Origin: Pantoea rwandensis
GTDB lineage: Bacteria > Pseudomonadota > Gammaproteobacteria > Enterobacterales > Enterobacteriaceae
DNA: 64,000 nt
Direction of reading: 5' to 3'
Assembly: GCF_000759475.1 (NCBI RefSeq)
Contig: NZ_CP009454.1
Span: forward strand, 3,286,001-3,350,000
Both the position numbers and the translations under genes were made by a program. Numbering within the stretch: position 1 is the stretch's first letter; each line of letters starts with the position of its first letter. Below, piece after piece: positions 1 through 11,740 of this stretch. Below the pieces are notes generated by a model. The model ran no database searches and had not been told where the DNA came from. It was given only the letters and a program-made list of their open reading frames with translations.

Positions 1-1358
1 TGCCAGTCAATCATCGACGGATCGATCACCTCCGCATCCGCACTCCAGCCCGACAGTAAGGTATAGCCGTGCTTGTAGAGGTATCCGGGATCTTGTTTGA
101 CCTTCGGCACGATATCCTGACGCACTAACGTAGTCGGCACATTCCACGGTGGATTGAGCACCACATTATTCAGCGCACTGCGCATCAGTGGCGTTTTACG
201 ATCGGGACGACCGACAATCACCCGCGATGACAAAATCGTGGCACCGTTGTTGTAATAGGTGAGCGAATAGTTGGGAATGTTCACCATAATGCCGTTATGC
301 ATATCATCCGGCAGCAGACGCAGGCGCTGGATATTCAGTGCCAGCAACGATGCGCGCATCTGCGGTGACACATTCAGCCACTCACGCGTGCGAGGGCCTA
401 TCGCCCCATCATCCGCCAGACCTTGCCAGTGCTGGAAGCGTTTTACCCCTTCCACCAGCGCGGCGTCATACACATTGTCGCCAGCAGGGGGCGAACCCGC
501 CAAGACGTTACCGGTTGCCGCTGGCGCCTGCGCAGACAAATCATTGACGCTGGCCGCCGAAGGGCTAACCGCGATCGGCTGATTGCTCTGGCTGACCGGC
601 ACAGGTGCTGTCGGCACGGCATCATCAGCTGGGGTCGGTGTGCTGCTGTGCGTTGCGGCAGTCAGCATGCCGGTCCGCTGCAATATCTCTCTTAGCGCAG
701 GCACATCGTTGCTGATTTGACCGGGGCGGAGCGTCCCGCTGTCGCGCAGTTGCGGCCATGGGCGGTTATCGGTCAGCAGCGCTTTGAGCGCACTGTGCAT
801 CGGCGCATATTGAGGATGTTGCGGTGCCAGCGAGATGACAAACGCGCGACTGCCACCACCGTTCACCGCATTCTGCCACTGGTTAATGGCAGCCACGCCC
901 GGCATCGTCAGTTTGTAAGGGACATTGCTGTACAACCAGGTTTCGCCCTGCGTCGGCACATTGGCGACAAACTGCAAATAACCCAACATGGCATCGCTCA
1001 GCACGATGTCGCGCGCCATGCCGGTAATCGTGGGATTCGTCAGTAATTCAACCCAACGGGTAAACTGTGGCTGGACACCAGAAAGCGCCACTTCCGCCAG
1101 CTGTTGCTGGAATGCCTGCACCGCTTGCTGATCCTGCCAGAGTGGCGCCATATTACGCGCGGCGTAGATACCGGCTAATCCCGGCAGATAGAAAGGTTGC
1201 TGACTGGGGCTAAAAGCCTGCTGAATTTGATGCTGACTCGCCGCCACTGACATGGCGCTATGTGACGTTCCGGGTAAAGCGGCAATGATCGCGGCATGGC
1301 TGGTGGCCAGCGGCGACAATACCAGTGAAACACTGAGTGCGAGTACCGCACGATTCAT
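1..1358 (-). CDS. ldtD: L,D-transpeptidase LdtD (YcbB), 3'-truncated by window edge
   Basis: Periplasmic enzyme that makes 3-3 crosslinks in peptidoglycan. The reading frame runs open from ATG 1358-1356 to the window edge (about 452 codons; the E. coli protein has about 615). The N-terminus is a Sec-type signal peptide ending near ATSHA (residue 22). A low-complexity Ser/Pro/Ala linker at roughly 230-285 precedes a peptidoglycan-binding helix pair ([18 protein letters not shown]) and the start of the YkuD-type catalytic region ([20 protein letters not shown]). The catalytic Cys motif lies beyond base 1 and cannot be checked. It sits downstream of the mukB terminator in the same orientation, so it is probably transcribed from its own promoter. 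Family assignment is strong. Confidence 0.93.
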   Translation of the reverse strand, partial: MNRAVLALSVSLVLSPLATSHAAIIAALPGTSHSAMSVAASQHQIQQAFSPSQQPFYLPGLAGIYAARNMAPLWQDQQAVQAFQQQLAEVALSGVQPQFTRWVELLTNPTITGMARDIVLSDAMLGYLQFVANVPTQGETWLYSNVPYKLTMPGVAAINQWQNAVNGGGSRAFVISLAPQHPQYAPMHSALKALLTDNRPWPQLRDSGTLRPGQISNDVPALREILQRTGMLTAATHSSTPTPADDAVPTAPVPVSQSNQPIAVSPSAASVNDLSAQAPAATGNVLAGSPPAGDNVYDAALVEGVKRFQHWQGLADDGAIGPRTREWLNVSPQMRASLLALNIQRLRLLPDDMHNGIMVNIPNYSLTYYNNGATILSSRVIVGRPDRKTPLMRSALNNVVLNPPWNVPTTLVRQDIVPKVKQDPGYLYKHGYTLLSGWSADAEVIDPSMIDW

Positions 1359-1461
1359 TCTGCTTCTTCTATTCAGCCACATCCCTGCCCCCTTCTCACC
1401 TAAGACACAGCGCCCTGTTATCGCTATGTACAGCCTTACTCTTATTGTTGAGTATACAAAT

Positions 1462-1495
1462 AAAAAACGGCATCTGCCTCAGTGTGCAGATGCCG
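1462..1495 (-). terminator. Rho-independent terminator after mukB
   Basis: A perfect 10-bp stem (1468-1477 with 1486-1495) with an 8-base loop is followed on the minus strand by six T residues (1467-1462). It lies 44 bases past the mukB stop and ends the cmoM-mukFEB operon before ldtD. Confidence 0.9.
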
Positions 1496-1538
1496 CTTAC
1501 AGATTAAACGGTGCGCTGTTTTTTAACCAGATTCAGCG

Positions 1539-4500
1539 TCAGGTATTTTCTGTTTCTAAATCGATATCACTCGTGTCGCGTTTTGCTGGCACAGGATCTG
1601 CCGAGAATCCACGCAGCCCCACCACATGCACGTGTTCAGTGTTGTTAAACACTTTACGCACCAGCTTGTAGGTAGTGCCTTTCTCCGGGCTGATGTTCTC
1701 TGGCGCAGCAATCACCAGCTGCATCTCCAGACGCTCACACAGTTCGAACAGGGTGGCGATGGAGCGGGCATCAAGACGTGCCGCTTCATCAAGGAAAAGC
1801 AGTCGGCATGGCGAAATATCTTTGCCGCGCAGACGACGAGATTCCTCTTCCCAGCTCTGCACCACCATCACCAGAATTGACATACCGGTACCGATCGCTT
1901 CACCGGTTGACAACGCACCACTCTCCGCGCGCAGCCAGCCATCAGAACCACGGTTCACTTCCACTTCCATCTCAAGATAGTTGCGGTAGTCGAGCAGCTC
2001 TTCACCGATGGTTTGTGGTGTGCGCTGCCCCATATCAATCTGCGGATTCAGACGTTGATAAAGTTTCGCCAGCGCTTCGGAGAAGGTCAGACGATTGCTG
2101 GTAAACAGATCCTGATGCGCTTCATGCTCTTCAGACAAGGTATCGAGCAGCGTGGAGTGCGCTTCACGCACGTTGACGTTAAGACGCACACTGCGCACCT
2201 GACCAAAACTCACGGCCTGCAAGCCCTGGTTCAGCTGGCGAATACGGTTCTGCTCACGCTGAATGGTTTTACGAATGATATTCGCCGCGCTGCGTGAACT
2301 GATGGCCAGCGTCTGCTCGCGTGCTGTCAGCTCTTCCGTCAGACGATTCAGCTCAATTTCCATCTGCTCGATGGCTTCAACCGGATCGTCAGTGCGAATG
2401 ATATCCTGACGAATACGTTCGCGCAGATGTTGATACACCGCAATAAAGAACTGCACTTTACGTTCTGGACGTTTTGGATCTTCCGACATGCGCAATACAT
2501 CACGCAGATGTTCGTTATCCGCTACCGCCAGACGCAGTGCACCCAATGCCTTATCTGACATTGAACGCAGTTCATCTCCGCCCAGATAGGCCATCTCACG
2601 ACGATGCAGGCGACGCTCCATGCCGTTCTCTTTCACCAGACGCAGCACCGTACACCAGCCTGCTTTAGCGCTGACGACTTGCTCACGAATCTGATGATAA
2701 TCGCGCTCCAGCTTGCGCAGTTTCTTCTGCAGGCCGTCCATTTCGGCTTCGCAGAACGTGAGCTGTTTCTCCAGCTGATTACGACGAGCACGGTTATGGC
2801 TTAATGCGGTATACAGTTCGTCGCGTCGGGCGCGGGCGCGCTCTTCGGCGCTGGCATCGGCATGCACACCGATATCCTGCATCTCCTGCTGCAACTCTTT
2901 CAGCATGTCGCGCTTGGCGTCATAGGAACTTTTCAGTGATGCCAGCACTTGTGAATATTGTGTCAGCTGCGCCTGATGTTCGCGCAGACGTTCACGCGCA
3001 CGGCTGCGCTCCCCCTCCGCCTGCTCCAGACGCTGGCGCAGTTTTTCATTGAGATCGCTGTTGCCGGTCAGCATGCCGGCAGAATCTTCATAGCTAAAGT
3101 GGGCGCGACGCTGCACCACCTCCGTCAGGGCAAAGGCCTGCTGACGCGCATCACGCTGCTGCTGCTGTGCTTGCTGATAATCGCGCTCCAGCTGATCGTG
3201 CTGCTGCGGATCGCTTTGCAACACCGACACCAGCGGCTCCAGCTTGCTGATTTTAGCGCCATGCTGATGCAGGAAGCGCGCCGCTTCCTGAGCTTCTTCG
3301 ACGCGTTCACGTATCTCTTCGCAGCGATCGCCAAGTGAATCATCCAACAGCAGATTCACGCGTGGCAGCAGGCGGTTGAGCTGGCTGACGCCCTCTTTAG
3401 CCTGCTCAAACTGGGCACGCTGCTGCTGGTTATCATTCTCATGTTGTGCCAGCCCCCGTTCCAGCTCGCCACGGCGGCTGTTCAGCTGGCGGATCAGCGC
3501 TTCAGGATCTTCATCAAACGCCACTGCTAAATGGCTACCGATAAAGCGGCTGAAGGATTGATGCAAACGCTGCGTTTTCTGTACGTCAAAGGACAAAGTG
3601 GCAAACCGTTCTGCCAGCTGGTCGCGTTCATTGTTCAGCAGTTCCAGCTGGTTTTCACGCGCAGCACGGCCAAACAGCGGCACTTTCGGGAAGCGGGAGT
3701 AGCGCCACTGACGCTCAGCCACCTTCACAACCACGGCGTTTTCCAACTCATCAACACTGAAGACGCTATCATCAAACGCCTGCGGATCCCCTTCAATCAG
3801 ATAGAGATCTTCCGGGCAATCCTCCAGGCCATCCAACAGTTCACGCACCAGAGATAAATCGGGTACCACAATCGCATGACGCGATGGGCCATACAGCGCC
3901 GAGAAGTACGGTGCGTCATCCAGCGTGACGTCATCGTAAATTTCCGACAGCAGTACGCCGCCAAATCGTTCCGCCAGTTGCGTCAGGCGAGCATCTTCCG
4001 CCCCGCCAGGTTGACTTAAACGCTCGATCTGCTGCTCGACTTCACGTTTGCGTGCCGCCACATTGTCACGTTCAACGGTGGTTTCGCGCTCACGTTCCAG
4101 CAACTGCTGCATGAACTCAGTAATCTGCTGGCTGTTGGTCAGCTCTTGCCCGGTCTGCTCGCTGAGCTGCGTCAGGATTTCCTGCGCGGCCAGCCAATGC
4201 GGCGCACGTGCCGTCAGTGCAGTGATGCGTTCACGCAGCTGTTCCAGTTCCTGGCGCATCAGCATGCGGCGTTCACCGGCATCGGACACGCTTTCGTTCA
4301 ACTGTTCAATCTGTGCTTCCAGCTCGCGCTGCAGCCCTTCCAGCGCTTCGGCATCGTACTGTTGCCCCTGACGCTTGCAGAAATCGGCTAACAGGCGCTC
4401 GGCATCATGCTGCTCGCGCAGGCGCGTTTCCAGCTCATTGAGACGCAGGCGCAGCGAAGAGAGCTGATCGGCATGGTGACGCTGGTTCGCGGCATCGCGC

Positions 4501-6005
4501 AATAAGTCGCGCCCCACTTGCCATGCATCCTGACGGCTCACTTCGCCGGCGATACTGGTCACCAGCGCTAATGCCTGCTCAAACTGGCTGTGCGCCGCTT
4601 CGGCCACACTCAGTTTCTGCTCCAGACGTAAAAGTTGCTCGGTGGCTTCTTCTTCGCGTGCCTGGAAGGTTTCCTGCCATTCCGTCGCATTATCGATGGT
4701 CAGATCGGGCAACTGACACTGCGCGCGCGCTTTTTCCAGCGCCTGCAATGCCTGTTGATACTGGATGGCACGGGTTTGCTGTACATCGAGAGCCTGCTGG
4801 AAATCGGCTAACTGGCTTTTCAGCTCATCAACTTCAATTTCAGCCGCTTCGGCACGCGCTTCGTTCTCTTCCTGCACTTCGCGGGCTTCCGCCACCACTT
4901 CATTCTGCTCTTCCAGACGATAGGTCAGCTCTTCGAGATCGGCATCATAGCGCTCGATCTTCTCCTGCTGACGCATGGCGGTCTGGACCAGATTCAGGTG
5001 ATCGCTGGCGCCTTGATAGTCGGTTTCCAGATCGCTTTCTGCACCGTTGTGCTCAGAAAGTTCACGCGCCATTTCGATGTGACGATACTGCTCGGAAGCC
5101 AGCTGATTACGGCTGGTGAACAGTTCATTACGTAACTGCAGTGCGCCGTCGAGGTGAATGCGGCGCTCGTTGGCGTGACGCATATAATCCGCCGACACAT
5201 AGCTGGTGGCTTCAGAGATCAAATGCTTGAACAGGTCGCGATCGGACTGCGTGACGCGAATCGCTTCCAGCGTCATGCGGTTTTCACGCAGCGCGGCTTC
5301 CATATCCTGGAAGGCTTTACGCACGCCACCATTTTCCGGCAACAGATAATCACGCAGGGAACGGGTGATGGCGCTGGAAATACCACCGTACAGCGAGGCT
5401 TCAATCAGGCGATAGAATTTACTGCGATCGCTGGCGGTGCGAAGACGACGCGGCACCACGCCCAGCTCGAACAGGACGGCGTGGTAATCTGTGACCGAGT
5501 TGTACTGACGGAACTGCACGCCTTCCTGCGCTTCAACGCGTTCTTTCACTTCCGCCAGCGGTAATACGCGCGCCTGGCGGCTGTTAAGGATTTCAGTCAG
5601 CATATCCGTCGGCAGCGAATCGGTCGGCAGACCATGAATACTGAACGGTTTGATATCGACTTTCTTGTCGCGTCCGGCAACCTGTTGCAGACGCACGCCG
5701 ACCACCACGCGCTGATGGCGCGAGTTGACCACATCCAGCACCGCATAACAGACACCTGCGCGCAGTTTACCGTGCAGACCTTTATCGCGTGAGCCAGAGG
5801 TCGCCCCCGCTTCCGTGGTGTTACGGAAGTGCAGCAAGGTGAGATCGGGGATCAGTGCCGTGACAAAAGCCGCCATGGTGGTTGATTTACCGGCACCGTT
5901 ACCGCCGGAGAGTGTGGTCACTAGCTCATCGAGATCAAAGGTACGCGCAAAGAAGCCGTTCCAGTTGATCAGCGTTAGCGAACGAAACTTACCGCGTTCA
6001 ATCAT
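1539..6005 (-). CDS. mukB: Chromosome partition SMC-like protein MukB
   Basis: ATPase core subunit of the MukBEF condensin, which compacts and segregates the chromosome. The 1488-residue product is close to the 1486 of E. coli. The ATP-binding head is split: Walker [10 protein letters not shown] is at residues 34-42, and the signature region ([11 protein letters not shown]) and Walker B ([12 protein letters not shown]) lie near residues 1365-1412. Between them is a long Glu/Gln/Arg-rich coiled coil with a hinge around 650-800 ([18 protein letters not shown]). The start ATG overlaps the mukE stop in an ATGA, so the two are translationally coupled. It is the last gene of cmoM-mukF-mukE-mukB. 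No anomalies seen. Confidence 0.98.
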   Translation of the reverse strand: MIERGKFRSLTLINWNGFFARTFDLDELVTTLSGGNGAGKSTTMAAFVTALIPDLTLLHFRNTTEAGATSGSRDKGLHGKLRAGVCYAVLDVVNSRHQRVVVGVRLQQVAGRDKKVDIKPFSIHGLPTDSLPTDMLTEILNSRQARVLPLAEVKERVEAQEGVQFRQYNSVTDYHAVLFELGVVPRRLRTASDRSKFYRLIEASLYGGISSAITRSLRDYLLPENGGVRKAFQDMEAALRENRMTLEAIRVTQSDRDLFKHLISEATSYVSADYMRHANERRIHLDGALQLRNELFTSRNQLASEQYRHIEMARELSEHNGAESDLETDYQGASDHLNLVQTAMRQQEKIERYDADLEELTYRLEEQNEVVAEAREVQEENEARAEAAEIEVDELKSQLADFQQALDVQQTRAIQYQQALQALEKARAQCQLPDLTIDNATEWQETFQAREEEATEQLLRLEQKLSVAEAAHSQFEQALALVTSIAGEVSRQDAWQVGRDLLRDAANQRHHADQLSSLRLRLNELETRLREQHDAERLLADFCKRQGQQYDAEALEGLQRELEAQIEQLNESVSDAGERRMLMRQELEQLRERITALTARAPHWLAAQEILTQLSEQTGQELTNSQQITEFMQQLLERERETTVERDNVAARKREVEQQIERLSQPGGAEDARLTQLAERFGGVLLSEIYDDVTLDDAPYFSALYGPSRHAIVVPDLSLVRELLDGLEDCPEDLYLIEGDPQAFDDSVFSVDELENAVVVKVAERQWRYSRFPKVPLFGRAARENQLELLNNERDQLAERFATLSFDVQKTQRLHQSFSRFIGSHLAVAFDEDPEALIRQLNSRRGELERGLAQHENDNQQQRAQFEQAKEGVSQLNRLLPRVNLLLDDSLGDRCEEIRERVEEAQEAARFLHQHGAKISKLEPLVSVLQSDPQQHDQLERDYQQAQQQQRDARQQAFALTEVVQRRAHFSYEDSAGMLTGNSDLNEKLRQRLEQAEGERSRARERLREHQAQLTQYSQVLASLKSSYDAKRDMLKELQQEMQDIGVHADASAEERARARRDELYTALSHNRARRNQLEKQLTFCEAEMDGLQKKLRKLERDYHQIREQVVSAKAGWCTVLRLVKENGMERRLHRREMAYLGGDELRSMSDKALGALRLAVADNEHLRDVLRMSEDPKRPERKVQFFIAVYQHLRERIRQDIIRTDDPVEAIEQMEIELNRLTEELTAREQTLAISSRSAANIIRKTIQREQNRIRQLNQGLQAVSFGQVRSVRLNVNVREAHSTLLDTLSEEHEAHQDLFTSNRLTFSEALAKLYQRLNPQIDMGQRTPQTIGEELLDYRNYLEMEVEVNRGSDGWLRAESGALSTGEAIGTGMSILVMVVQSWEEESRRLRGKDISPCRLLFLDEAARLDARSIATLFELCERLEMQLVIAAPENISPEKGTTYKLVRKVFNNTEHVHVVGLRGFSADPVPAKRDTSDIDLETENT

Positions 6006-6736
6006 TCCTGTTCATCCTCCGCGTTATCATTCGCATCGCTTTCAACGTCATTGTCGTTATCTGCATCATCACTCTCGTTGGCCGCGGCTTTGTTCTCCAG
6101 CGTCATGGCTTCGCCATCGCGGATCAGATGCAGCTGTGCTTCACGAGCATCATCACCGCTGCGCACATCCGCACCGAAGCGGAACACCGACTCCATGATG
6201 CGGAACTTGCTGCTGTCGTTGCCCATGTACCACACCATACCTAAGCGGCGCAGGCGGCTGATAGAAGCACGCATTTTTTCCTGCAGCTTGGCACGATCCA
6301 GGTCAGAGCCGGTCGAACGCTGGTTCACCAGCTTGAGCAGTTTGCTCTCATCCGCCAGTGACAGCAGTTCGTCATACAATTCCTGCTGGGTGAAAATCCC
6401 CTCATTAGCCAGACGCTCCGGGCTGAGGTAGAGGTAACACAGGATCTTGCCGACCATCATATCCAGCTCGGACAGCACCGAGCGTGGAATCAGTGTGGTT
6501 GAACGTGGACGCAAATAGAAAAAACCTTCCGGCGCGCGCATCAGCTCAACGTTGTAGCGCGCATAAAACTCTTCCAGGTACTCCTGGTAATCCATCAGAA
6601 AAGCGTGATTATCCAGCTCTTCAATACCAATGTGGCGTCCCGCGCGTAACTGGCTATCGAGCGCCGGGAAAATCGGGTTTGCCAGTGCCAACGCCAGTTT
6701 AACTGGCATCACTTGTTCAATATTTGTCGATGACAT
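6002..6736 (-). CDS. mukE: Chromosome partition protein MukE
   Basis: Winged-helix kite subunit of MukBEF that binds the MukF linker and regulates MukB ATPase. The start at ATG 6736 gives [15 protein letters not shown], the conserved family N-terminus, and 244 residues. An upstream in-frame start at 6763 would add nine unconserved residues, so I reject it. The start lies 20 bases inside the end of mukF, and the stop overlaps the mukB start, so all three Muk genes are coupled. The C-terminus is very acidic (Asp/Glu/Asn-rich), as in E. coli but with a different sequence. Confidence 0.97.
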   Translation of the reverse strand: MSSTNIEQVMPVKLALALANPIFPALDSQLRAGRHIGIEELDNHAFLMDYQEYLEEFYARYNVELMRAPEGFFYLRPRSTTLIPRSVLSELDMMVGKILCYLYLSPERLANEGIFTQQELYDELLSLADESKLLKLVNQRSTGSDLDRAKLQEKMRASISRLRRLGMVWYMGNDSSKFRIMESVFRFGADVRSGDDAREAQLHLIRDGEAMTLENKAAANESDDADNDNDVESDANDNAEDEQE

Positions 6737-8039
6737 GTGCCTGCACCTTGGCTCCGTAATCATTAATAGTCTGCCATTCTGCCGGCAGACCGGCTAAATC
6801 AGCTTCGGCGACACCGAGGCGTACTGCCTGATCGATGACGATACGCGCCAAATCAAAGTGACGCGCACGCGGGTATTGCGCCAGATAATCGCGCATCACC
6901 GTCGCGAGATGGAGCGGCTTTTGCTCCAGCTTGTAAATCTGCAATGCTTCTTCGATCATCGCGGCAAGCTGCTCGCGAATCTCGTTAAACTCTTCGTACT
7001 CCATCTCTGGCGGCAGTTCGCCCATCACCTCATCATTACGCAGCGTCATCTCTTCATCGCGCATATCGTAAAGACGGTCGGCATTCGCGTAGGTCAGCGC
7101 CCAGGGCTGATCGAAGTAGTTCTGCACCGAAAGACGTAAACGCTGCGCGAAGACGCGGTTCTTATCCATATCGATGGCGGTACGAATAAATTTGTGCACG
7201 TGGCGGTCGTAGCCAATCCACAAATCGATGGCCTGCTGACCCCAACTGATGATGCGGTCCAGCTTATTTTGCAGATCAAACACCAGCTTATCGACAAAGC
7301 CCAAATCCGGGCTGCTCAGCGTAGCGTCCTGAATGCGCAACAGATTGGCCTGCAATTTGTCACCCGCCGCTTCCAGCGTATCCTGCAGTTCACGCAGTGT
7401 GCCGGAGGTTTCGGACAGCAGCAGTTCACAGCTTGAAATCGCGGCACGCCAGTCTTTGTTGAGCAGGTCCGCAATATCGGTTTTCACCGCTTGTTGCTGC
7501 TCATCCATCAGACGTTGTGTCATGTCGATGCTGTCGAAGATCTCGGCCACGGAATATTTCAGCGGGGCAAAGACATTGCGGTGCCAGTGGAATTCATCAC
7601 CGTCTTCTTCAGCGGCATCGGCGGCGCGTTTCAGTTCCTGTGCCACAATCGACAGCTGCATTGACAGGCGCAGCGTGGAAAACTCGCGCTGGCGAATGTA
7701 GTAATCGGTAATGCCGATGGCCAACGGCGTCAGACGATAAATCGCGTGGCCTTCAGTTAGCTCGCTGGTAAAGCGATTGAGCAGGCGTTGACGCACCATG
7801 TCATTAATGGCGTTGTTGGCACGCACCTGCACGGTTTCGTGGGTTTGCTCAAAGGCTTTACTGACGTGACGAAACGCGTCGATCAGTTCACCTTCACTCA
7901 TTTCACCGTCCATGCGCTCACCGTTTAAGGTGGCGATAGCCAGCAAAAAGGCCAGACGTTCTACCGGCAACGCAAGTGAAAAGTCATTCTTGCGCGCCCA
8001 TGCCACCAATTCGGGGACCGTCTGGGAAAATTCGCTCAT
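6717..8039 (-). CDS. mukF: Chromosome partition kleisin MukF
   Basis: Kleisin of the MukBEF condensin; it bridges the two MukB heads and dimerises through its N-terminal winged-helix domain. At 440 residues it equals E. coli MukF, and [20 protein letters not shown] matches the family start. The C-terminus ends [14 protein letters not shown], also conserved. The gene starts 11 bases after the cmoM stop and overlaps mukE by 20 bases. Confident by near-full-length similarity. Confidence 0.98.
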   Translation of the reverse strand: MSEFSQTVPELVAWARKNDFSLALPVERLAFLLAIATLNGERMDGEMSEGELIDAFRHVSKAFEQTHETVQVRANNAINDMVRQRLLNRFTSELTEGHAIYRLTPLAIGITDYYIRQREFSTLRLSMQLSIVAQELKRAADAAEEDGDEFHWHRNVFAPLKYSVAEIFDSIDMTQRLMDEQQQAVKTDIADLLNKDWRAAISSCELLLSETSGTLRELQDTLEAAGDKLQANLLRIQDATLSSPDLGFVDKLVFDLQNKLDRIISWGQQAIDLWIGYDRHVHKFIRTAIDMDKNRVFAQRLRLSVQNYFDQPWALTYANADRLYDMRDEEMTLRNDEVMGELPPEMEYEEFNEIREQLAAMIEEALQIYKLEQKPLHLATVMRDYLAQYPRARHFDLARIVIDQAVRLGVAEADLAGLPAEWQTINDYGAKVQAHVIDKY

Positions 8040-8050
8040 AGTTGATCCTT

Positions 8051-8824
8051 CTACCTGGGTTTGCGCGCGGTCACGTGGATATAGCGCCCTAAACTTAAAA
8101 AGGGCTCCTGACGACAGTAGCGCCGTTCCATCTCAATAATCTCTTCAACGCTTTTGACGACGCCGGGCGGTGGCGGTTTCATGTAATCACAAAACACGCG
8201 AATGCCTGCACGCTGTTCAATCTCAAAGCCCGCATCACTCAACCAGCGATTAACGTCCTGAGGATCGCGCGGGAAATCCGGTGACAGCGTACGCTTTTTG
8301 CGTTTAGTCATATTGGCACGCAGATAGCCGAAATTGCCGAGTTGCAGGGTGCGGAACGTCAGGGCATGCGCATTGTAAAACATCAACGACAGCACACCAC
8401 CGGGCTTCAGCGTGTGCCACAAGGCACGCAGCACCGCTTCCGGTTCTGCCACCCACTCCAGCACAGCGTGAAACAATACCAGATCAACCGGCCGATCCAA
8501 ATGTTCGCCCACCTGCTGCGCGCTAATTTGTTTGAATTGCATGTTGTGGCTCACACCCTCGGTGTGCGCATGCGCTTCAGCCAGCTTTAACATCTCAGCG
8601 GAGAGATCGCACAACAGCACCTGATGGCCGCGTGCCGCTAATCCACAGGAGATTTGTCCTACGCCACCGCCGGCATCCAGCACTGACAGTGCGCCTTCAG
8701 GCAATGTCGGTAACAGCGCATCCAGTTCGTCCCACAGGATCGCCTGCCGTACCTGCCCTTTGCGGGTGCCATAAATGTTCTGCGAAAATTTGTCCGCCAG
8801 ATCGTCAAAGTTACGATCCTGCAT
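8051..8824 (-). CDS. cmoM: tRNA cmo5U carboxylate methyltransferase CmoM (SmtA)
   Basis: SAM-dependent methyltransferase that methylates 5-carboxymethoxyuridine to mcmo5U at tRNA wobble position 34. SAM-binding motif I is [10 protein letters not shown] at residues 48-57, followed by LCDLSAEML and the post-motif FHAVLEWV. The start at ATG 8824 ([13 protein letters not shown]) matches E. coli SmtA; the in-frame start at 8848 would add eight residues without support. Length is 257 against about 261. It is the first gene of the muk operon and is divergent from elyC across 124 bases. Confidence 0.95.
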   Translation of the reverse strand: MQDRNFDDLADKFSQNIYGTRKGQVRQAILWDELDALLPTLPEGALSVLDAGGGVGQISCGLAARGHQVLLCDLSAEMLKLAEAHAHTEGVSHNMQFKQISAQQVGEHLDRPVDLVLFHAVLEWVAEPEAVLRALWHTLKPGGVLSLMFYNAHALTFRTLQLGNFGYLRANMTKRKKRTLSPDFPRDPQDVNRWLSDAGFEIEQRAGIRVFCDYMKPPPPGVVKSVEEIIEMERRYCRQEPFLSLGRYIHVTARKPR

Positions 8825-8948
8825 GATGATGGCTCCACTGTGCTGCATTCAACTTGTGCTATTTTGTCACAGGCTCAACAAGAATGAACCTTTCACGCCA
8901 CAGTAACTGTCTGGCTGCTGTTTTTTCGGACAAAAGGAGCAAATTTCG

Positions 8949-9734
8949 ATGTTTTTTGCCTTAAAGAAATGGATTGGCGCGATGTTATTACCTTTACCAC
9001 TGCTGTTGTTGCTCATGGCGGTGGGACTTTTACTTCTCTGGTTTAGCCGTTGGCAAAAAGGCGGCAAAATTCTGATCTCTTTTAGCTGGTTGCTGCTCTT
9101 ATTGCTCAGCTTGCAACCCGTAGCCGATCGTCTGTTGCGCCCCATCGAACAGCATTATCCCACCTGGAACGGTAGCGAACCGGTGGATTATATCGTCGTG
9201 CTGGGCGGTGGCTACACCTTCAATCCGGATTGGGCACCGAGTTCTAATTTGCTCAACAACAGCCTGCCACGCGTAACAGAAGGTGTGCGCCAATGGCGTC
9301 GGAATCCACAAGCAAAAATGATTTTCACTGGCGCTGCTGCAGGATACAACCCTCGCAGTAACGCCAGCGTGGCGGCGGAAGTCGCCGAGAGTCTGGGAGT
9401 GCCGGGTTCGGCGATTATCACGCTGGACCAACCGCATGATACGGGTGAAGAAGCGCTGGCCGTCAAACAAACTATCGGCAATCACCCTTTCCTGCTGGTC
9501 TCATCGGCGAACCACTTGCCACGTGCGATGCATTTCTTCCTGAGCGCAGGTCTGAACCCCATCGCCGCACCGGCCAATCAGCTCGCGATTACCTCGCCAA
9601 TCAGTGCCTGGGACCGCATGCTGCCTTCTCCGATGTGGTTGGGGCATAGTGAACGTGCGATTTACGAAACCCTGGGCCAGGCCTGGCAAAGGCTGCGCGG
9701 CGATGATTTCCTGTCATCCGAGCCAGGGAAGTAA
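8949..9734 (+). CDS. elyC: Envelope biogenesis factor ElyC (DUF218)
   Basis: Inner-membrane protein needed for peptidoglycan assembly at low temperature in E. coli, linked there to undecaprenyl-phosphate metabolism. Two N-terminal membrane segments (about residues 12-33 and 40-56) precede a DUF218 domain beginning DYIVVLGGGY; it also has TGAAAGYNPRSNASVAAEVA and LVSSANHLPRAMHFF. Length 261 against 259. AGGAG lies 9 bases before the ATG. The last 21 bases overlap the 3' end of the convergent gene ycbJ. Confidence 0.95.
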   Translation: MFFALKKWIGAMLLPLPLLLLLMAVGLLLLWFSRWQKGGKILISFSWLLLLLLSLQPVADRLLRPIEQHYPTWNGSEPVDYIVVLGGGYTFNPDWAPSSNLLNNSLPRVTEGVRQWRRNPQAKMIFTGAAAGYNPRSNASVAAEVAESLGVPGSAIITLDQPHDTGEEALAVKQTIGNHPFLLVSSANHLPRAMHFFLSAGLNPIAAPANQLAITSPISAWDRMLPSPMWLGHSERAIYETLGQAWQRLRGDDFLSSEPGK

Positions 9735-10607
9735 CTGCTCACGGGCGTGATCAAAGCGCGGACGATCAAACTGTCCGCTGCTCACCAACGTATCGACACA
9801 ATCCCATAGCTGATACAACCAGCGCCGCCAGATAAAACCTTCAGAGACGGGCGCGCGCTGCAGGTAGTGCTGCAGCAGTGAGGCTTCGGCCCCACTATCC
9901 GCCAGACGAATTAACTCATATTCACGCGGTGCCCAAAGAATATTGCCCGGTTGCATCATCGCCACCAACTGGTCACTGCGCGCATCTTTCAACATGCTGG
10001 ATAAGCGCAGGTTGCCGTGCATCAGCACGCAGGGATCGTCAAAGTCGTTAAAAAGTCTGGTTAATTGCTGACGACTGCGATACAGGATTTGCCGATCCTC
10101 CAGAGTGAAAAATGGCGGTGACAGATAGCCCAGTGTGGCCCATAGCACTTCGACGCGCTGGCGATACCAGGCTGGCCAGTTGTTTTCCTGCACGCTATCA
10201 ACCCTTCCCACCAATCCATGGCTGTCAATGCGGTGCCAGCCGAGTACACCCTCGACAATCTGCTCACACAATTGCTCCCAGCGCACGGCAGTGCGGGCTG
10301 GCGCCTCGGCGGAGACGCCATTGAAACGCGCCATCAGCAGCATTTCATGTACCGGCGGCTGCTGACTCAGCACCAGGCCAAAAACCGCAGGGACTGTCAC
10401 CAGGCCATCATGACCTAACATAGTGAGTTTTTTGGCTTCAAGCGCTGCGCGGCCTTGATGACGAAAATACTTCGCCACCAGCGGCATCGGTTTACCGTCG
10501 TTGTCATAGAGTGCATACAGCCGCGATTGCGCCTGTTCGCTAATGGTTTCGAGGCGGCTGATACCTTCACCCAGTATCAACGCCAGTTCTGAACGGAGCT
10601 GTTCCAT
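9714..10607 (-). CDS. ycbJ: YcbJ, kinase-fold phosphotransferase-like protein
   Basis: Protein of unknown function with an aminoglycoside-phosphotransferase-like fold. Its 297 residues equal E. coli YcbJ, with conserved ends MEQLRSELALILGE and ARE-QLLPWLG. The N-lobe is recognisable (MPLVAKYF, likely the Lys of strand 3). The usual Brenner motif HxDxxxxN is replaced by LMHGNLRLSSML, so the catalytic Asp is missing, and the DFG-type metal site reads QPGNILWAP. E. coli YcbJ shows the same loss (IHGNFCLRSML). I infer a pseudokinase or atypical enzyme. The 3' end overlaps elyC. Confidence 0.85.
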   Translation of the reverse strand: MEQLRSELALILGEGISRLETISEQAQSRLYALYDNDGKPMPLVAKYFRHQGRAALEAKKLTMLGHDGLVTVPAVFGLVLSQQPPVHEMLLMARFNGVSAEAPARTAVRWEQLCEQIVEGVLGWHRIDSHGLVGRVDSVQENNWPAWYRQRVEVLWATLGYLSPPFFTLEDRQILYRSRQQLTRLFNDFDDPCVLMHGNLRLSSMLKDARSDQLVAMMQPGNILWAPREYELIRLADSGAEASLLQHYLQRAPVSEGFIWRRWLYQLWDCVDTLVSSGQFDRPRFDHAREQLLPWLG

Positions 10608-10687
10608 GCGTTATCCTCCGCAGTCAATTGACTTCACTATCCTGGAGGTCATGGTGGCGCGAAACTTAGCGCCAGATCAAACTTTAT

Positions 10688-10708
10688 GGCCAGCGCGAGC
10701 GGCTGGCC
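10688..10708 (-). terminator. Hairpin after kdsB, weak terminator
   Basis: A 7-bp G+C-rich stem (10688-10694 with 10702-10708) and 7-base loop lie 10 bases past the kdsB stop. The sequence following on the minus strand is ATAAAGTTT, so the U-tract is poor. It could end kdsB transcription or protect the mRNA. Confidence 0.4.
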
Positions 10709-10717
10709 GGTCGGGCT

Positions 10718-11467
10718 TTACCCCTGCATAGCCGCACGAACACGAACCAGATCCTCTGGTGTGTCCACGCCAACGCTTGGTACGGTTTGCGCTACGGCAA
10801 CGTGAATCTTCTCGCCGTACCACAGCACGCGCAACTGCTCCAGCAATTCAATCTGCTCTAACGGGCAAGGTTCCCACGCAATGTAACGTCGGATAAAGCC
10901 AGCGCGATAGGCGTAAATGCCAATGTGACGCAGCAAAGTGTCGCCAATCTGTTCACGCGATTTCGCATAGCGCTCGCGATCCCACGGAATGGTGGCGCGT
11001 GAGAAGTAAAGTGCATAGCCTTTCGCGTCCATGACCACTTTAACCGCGTTGGGGTTAAAGGCCTCTTCTGCATCGGTAATCGGCACGGCTAATGTCGCCA
11101 TCCCCGCATCGGCCTGCGCCAGATTATCGGCGACCTGGCGCACGATCTCTGCCGGAATCATCGGCTCGTCGCCCTGCACGTTGACGATAATGGTGTCATC
11201 GGCAAACTGATATTTCTCAATCACTTCCGCCAGACGCTCGGTGCCCGACTGGTGATCTGCGCGCGTCATGCACACTTCTCCACCGGCGGCCTTGACCGCA
11301 GCAGCCACTTCGGGATGATCGGTCGCCACAATCACACGATCGGCACCCGACTCGCGTGCGCGTTCCATCACGTGTACGACCATCGGTTTACCGTGAATAT
11401 CCACCAGCGGTTTGCCGGGCAGGCGCGTTGATGCGTAACGCGCCGGAATAATGGCGACAAAACTCAT
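10718..11467 (-). CDS. kdsB: CMP-KDO synthetase KdsB
   Basis: Cytosolic 3-deoxy-manno-octulosonate cytidylyltransferase; it activates KDO with CTP for the lipopolysaccharide inner core. The N-terminal nucleotide-binding motif [16 protein letters not shown] (residues 6-21) and [15 protein letters not shown] metal site are present. Length 249 against 248. The ATG overlaps the ycaR stop (ATGA), making a ycaR-kdsB pair as in E. coli. Essential LPS pathway enzyme; no anomalies. Confidence 0.97.
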   Translation of the reverse strand: MSFVAIIPARYASTRLPGKPLVDIHGKPMVVHVMERARESGADRVIVATDHPEVAAAVKAAGGEVCMTRADHQSGTERLAEVIEKYQFADDTIIVNVQGDEPMIPAEIVRQVADNLAQADAGMATLAVPITDAEEAFNPNAVKVVMDAKGYALYFSRATIPWDRERYAKSREQIGDTLLRHIGIYAYRAGFIRRYIAWEPCPLEQIELLEQLRVLWYGEKIHVAVAQTVPSVGVDTPEDLVRVRAAMQG

Positions 11468-11646
11468 GGATGGATCTCTTCAACAGACAGGGTACGTGCT
11501 TCCACTTCCAGCAATACCGGAATGCCATCGCGCACCGGGTAAGCCAGGCCGTCTGGTTTACAAATCAGCTCCTGCTGCTCTTTGTTGAAATACAGTTTTC
11601 CGTTGCAAACCGGACAGGCAACAATCTCAAGTAAACGGTGATCCAT
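11464..11646 (-). CDS. ycaR: Small Trm112-like protein YcaR (UPF0434)
   Basis: 60-residue protein of the Trm112/UPF0434 family, function not established in bacteria. A zinc-knuckle start (CPVC at 11-14, with a lone Cys29 later) and the conserved [11 protein letters not shown] segment are present. GGAG lies 7 bases upstream. Overlaps kdsB by four bases, so the two are coupled. Confidence 0.93.
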   Translation of the reverse strand: MDHRLLEIVACPVCNGKLYFNKEQQELICKPDGLAYPVRDGIPVLLEVEARTLSVEEIHP

Positions 11647-11682
11647 AATTTTCTCCTTTCAGCACCGATTTGTCTGGCGCCT

Positions 11683-11691
11683 AGCATACCA
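11683..11691 (-). promoter_or_regulatory. Candidate extended -10 promoter for ycaR-kdsB
   Basis: The minus strand reads TGGTATGCT, a TGn extended -10 with hexamer TATGCT (11688-11683), about 40 bases before the ycaR ATG. No clear -35 is visible. Inference only. Confidence 0.4.
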
Positions 11692-11740
11692 TAGCGCACC
11701 CGAAGCACAGTGCGCCGGGCGCGGCATTATTACGATGAAC

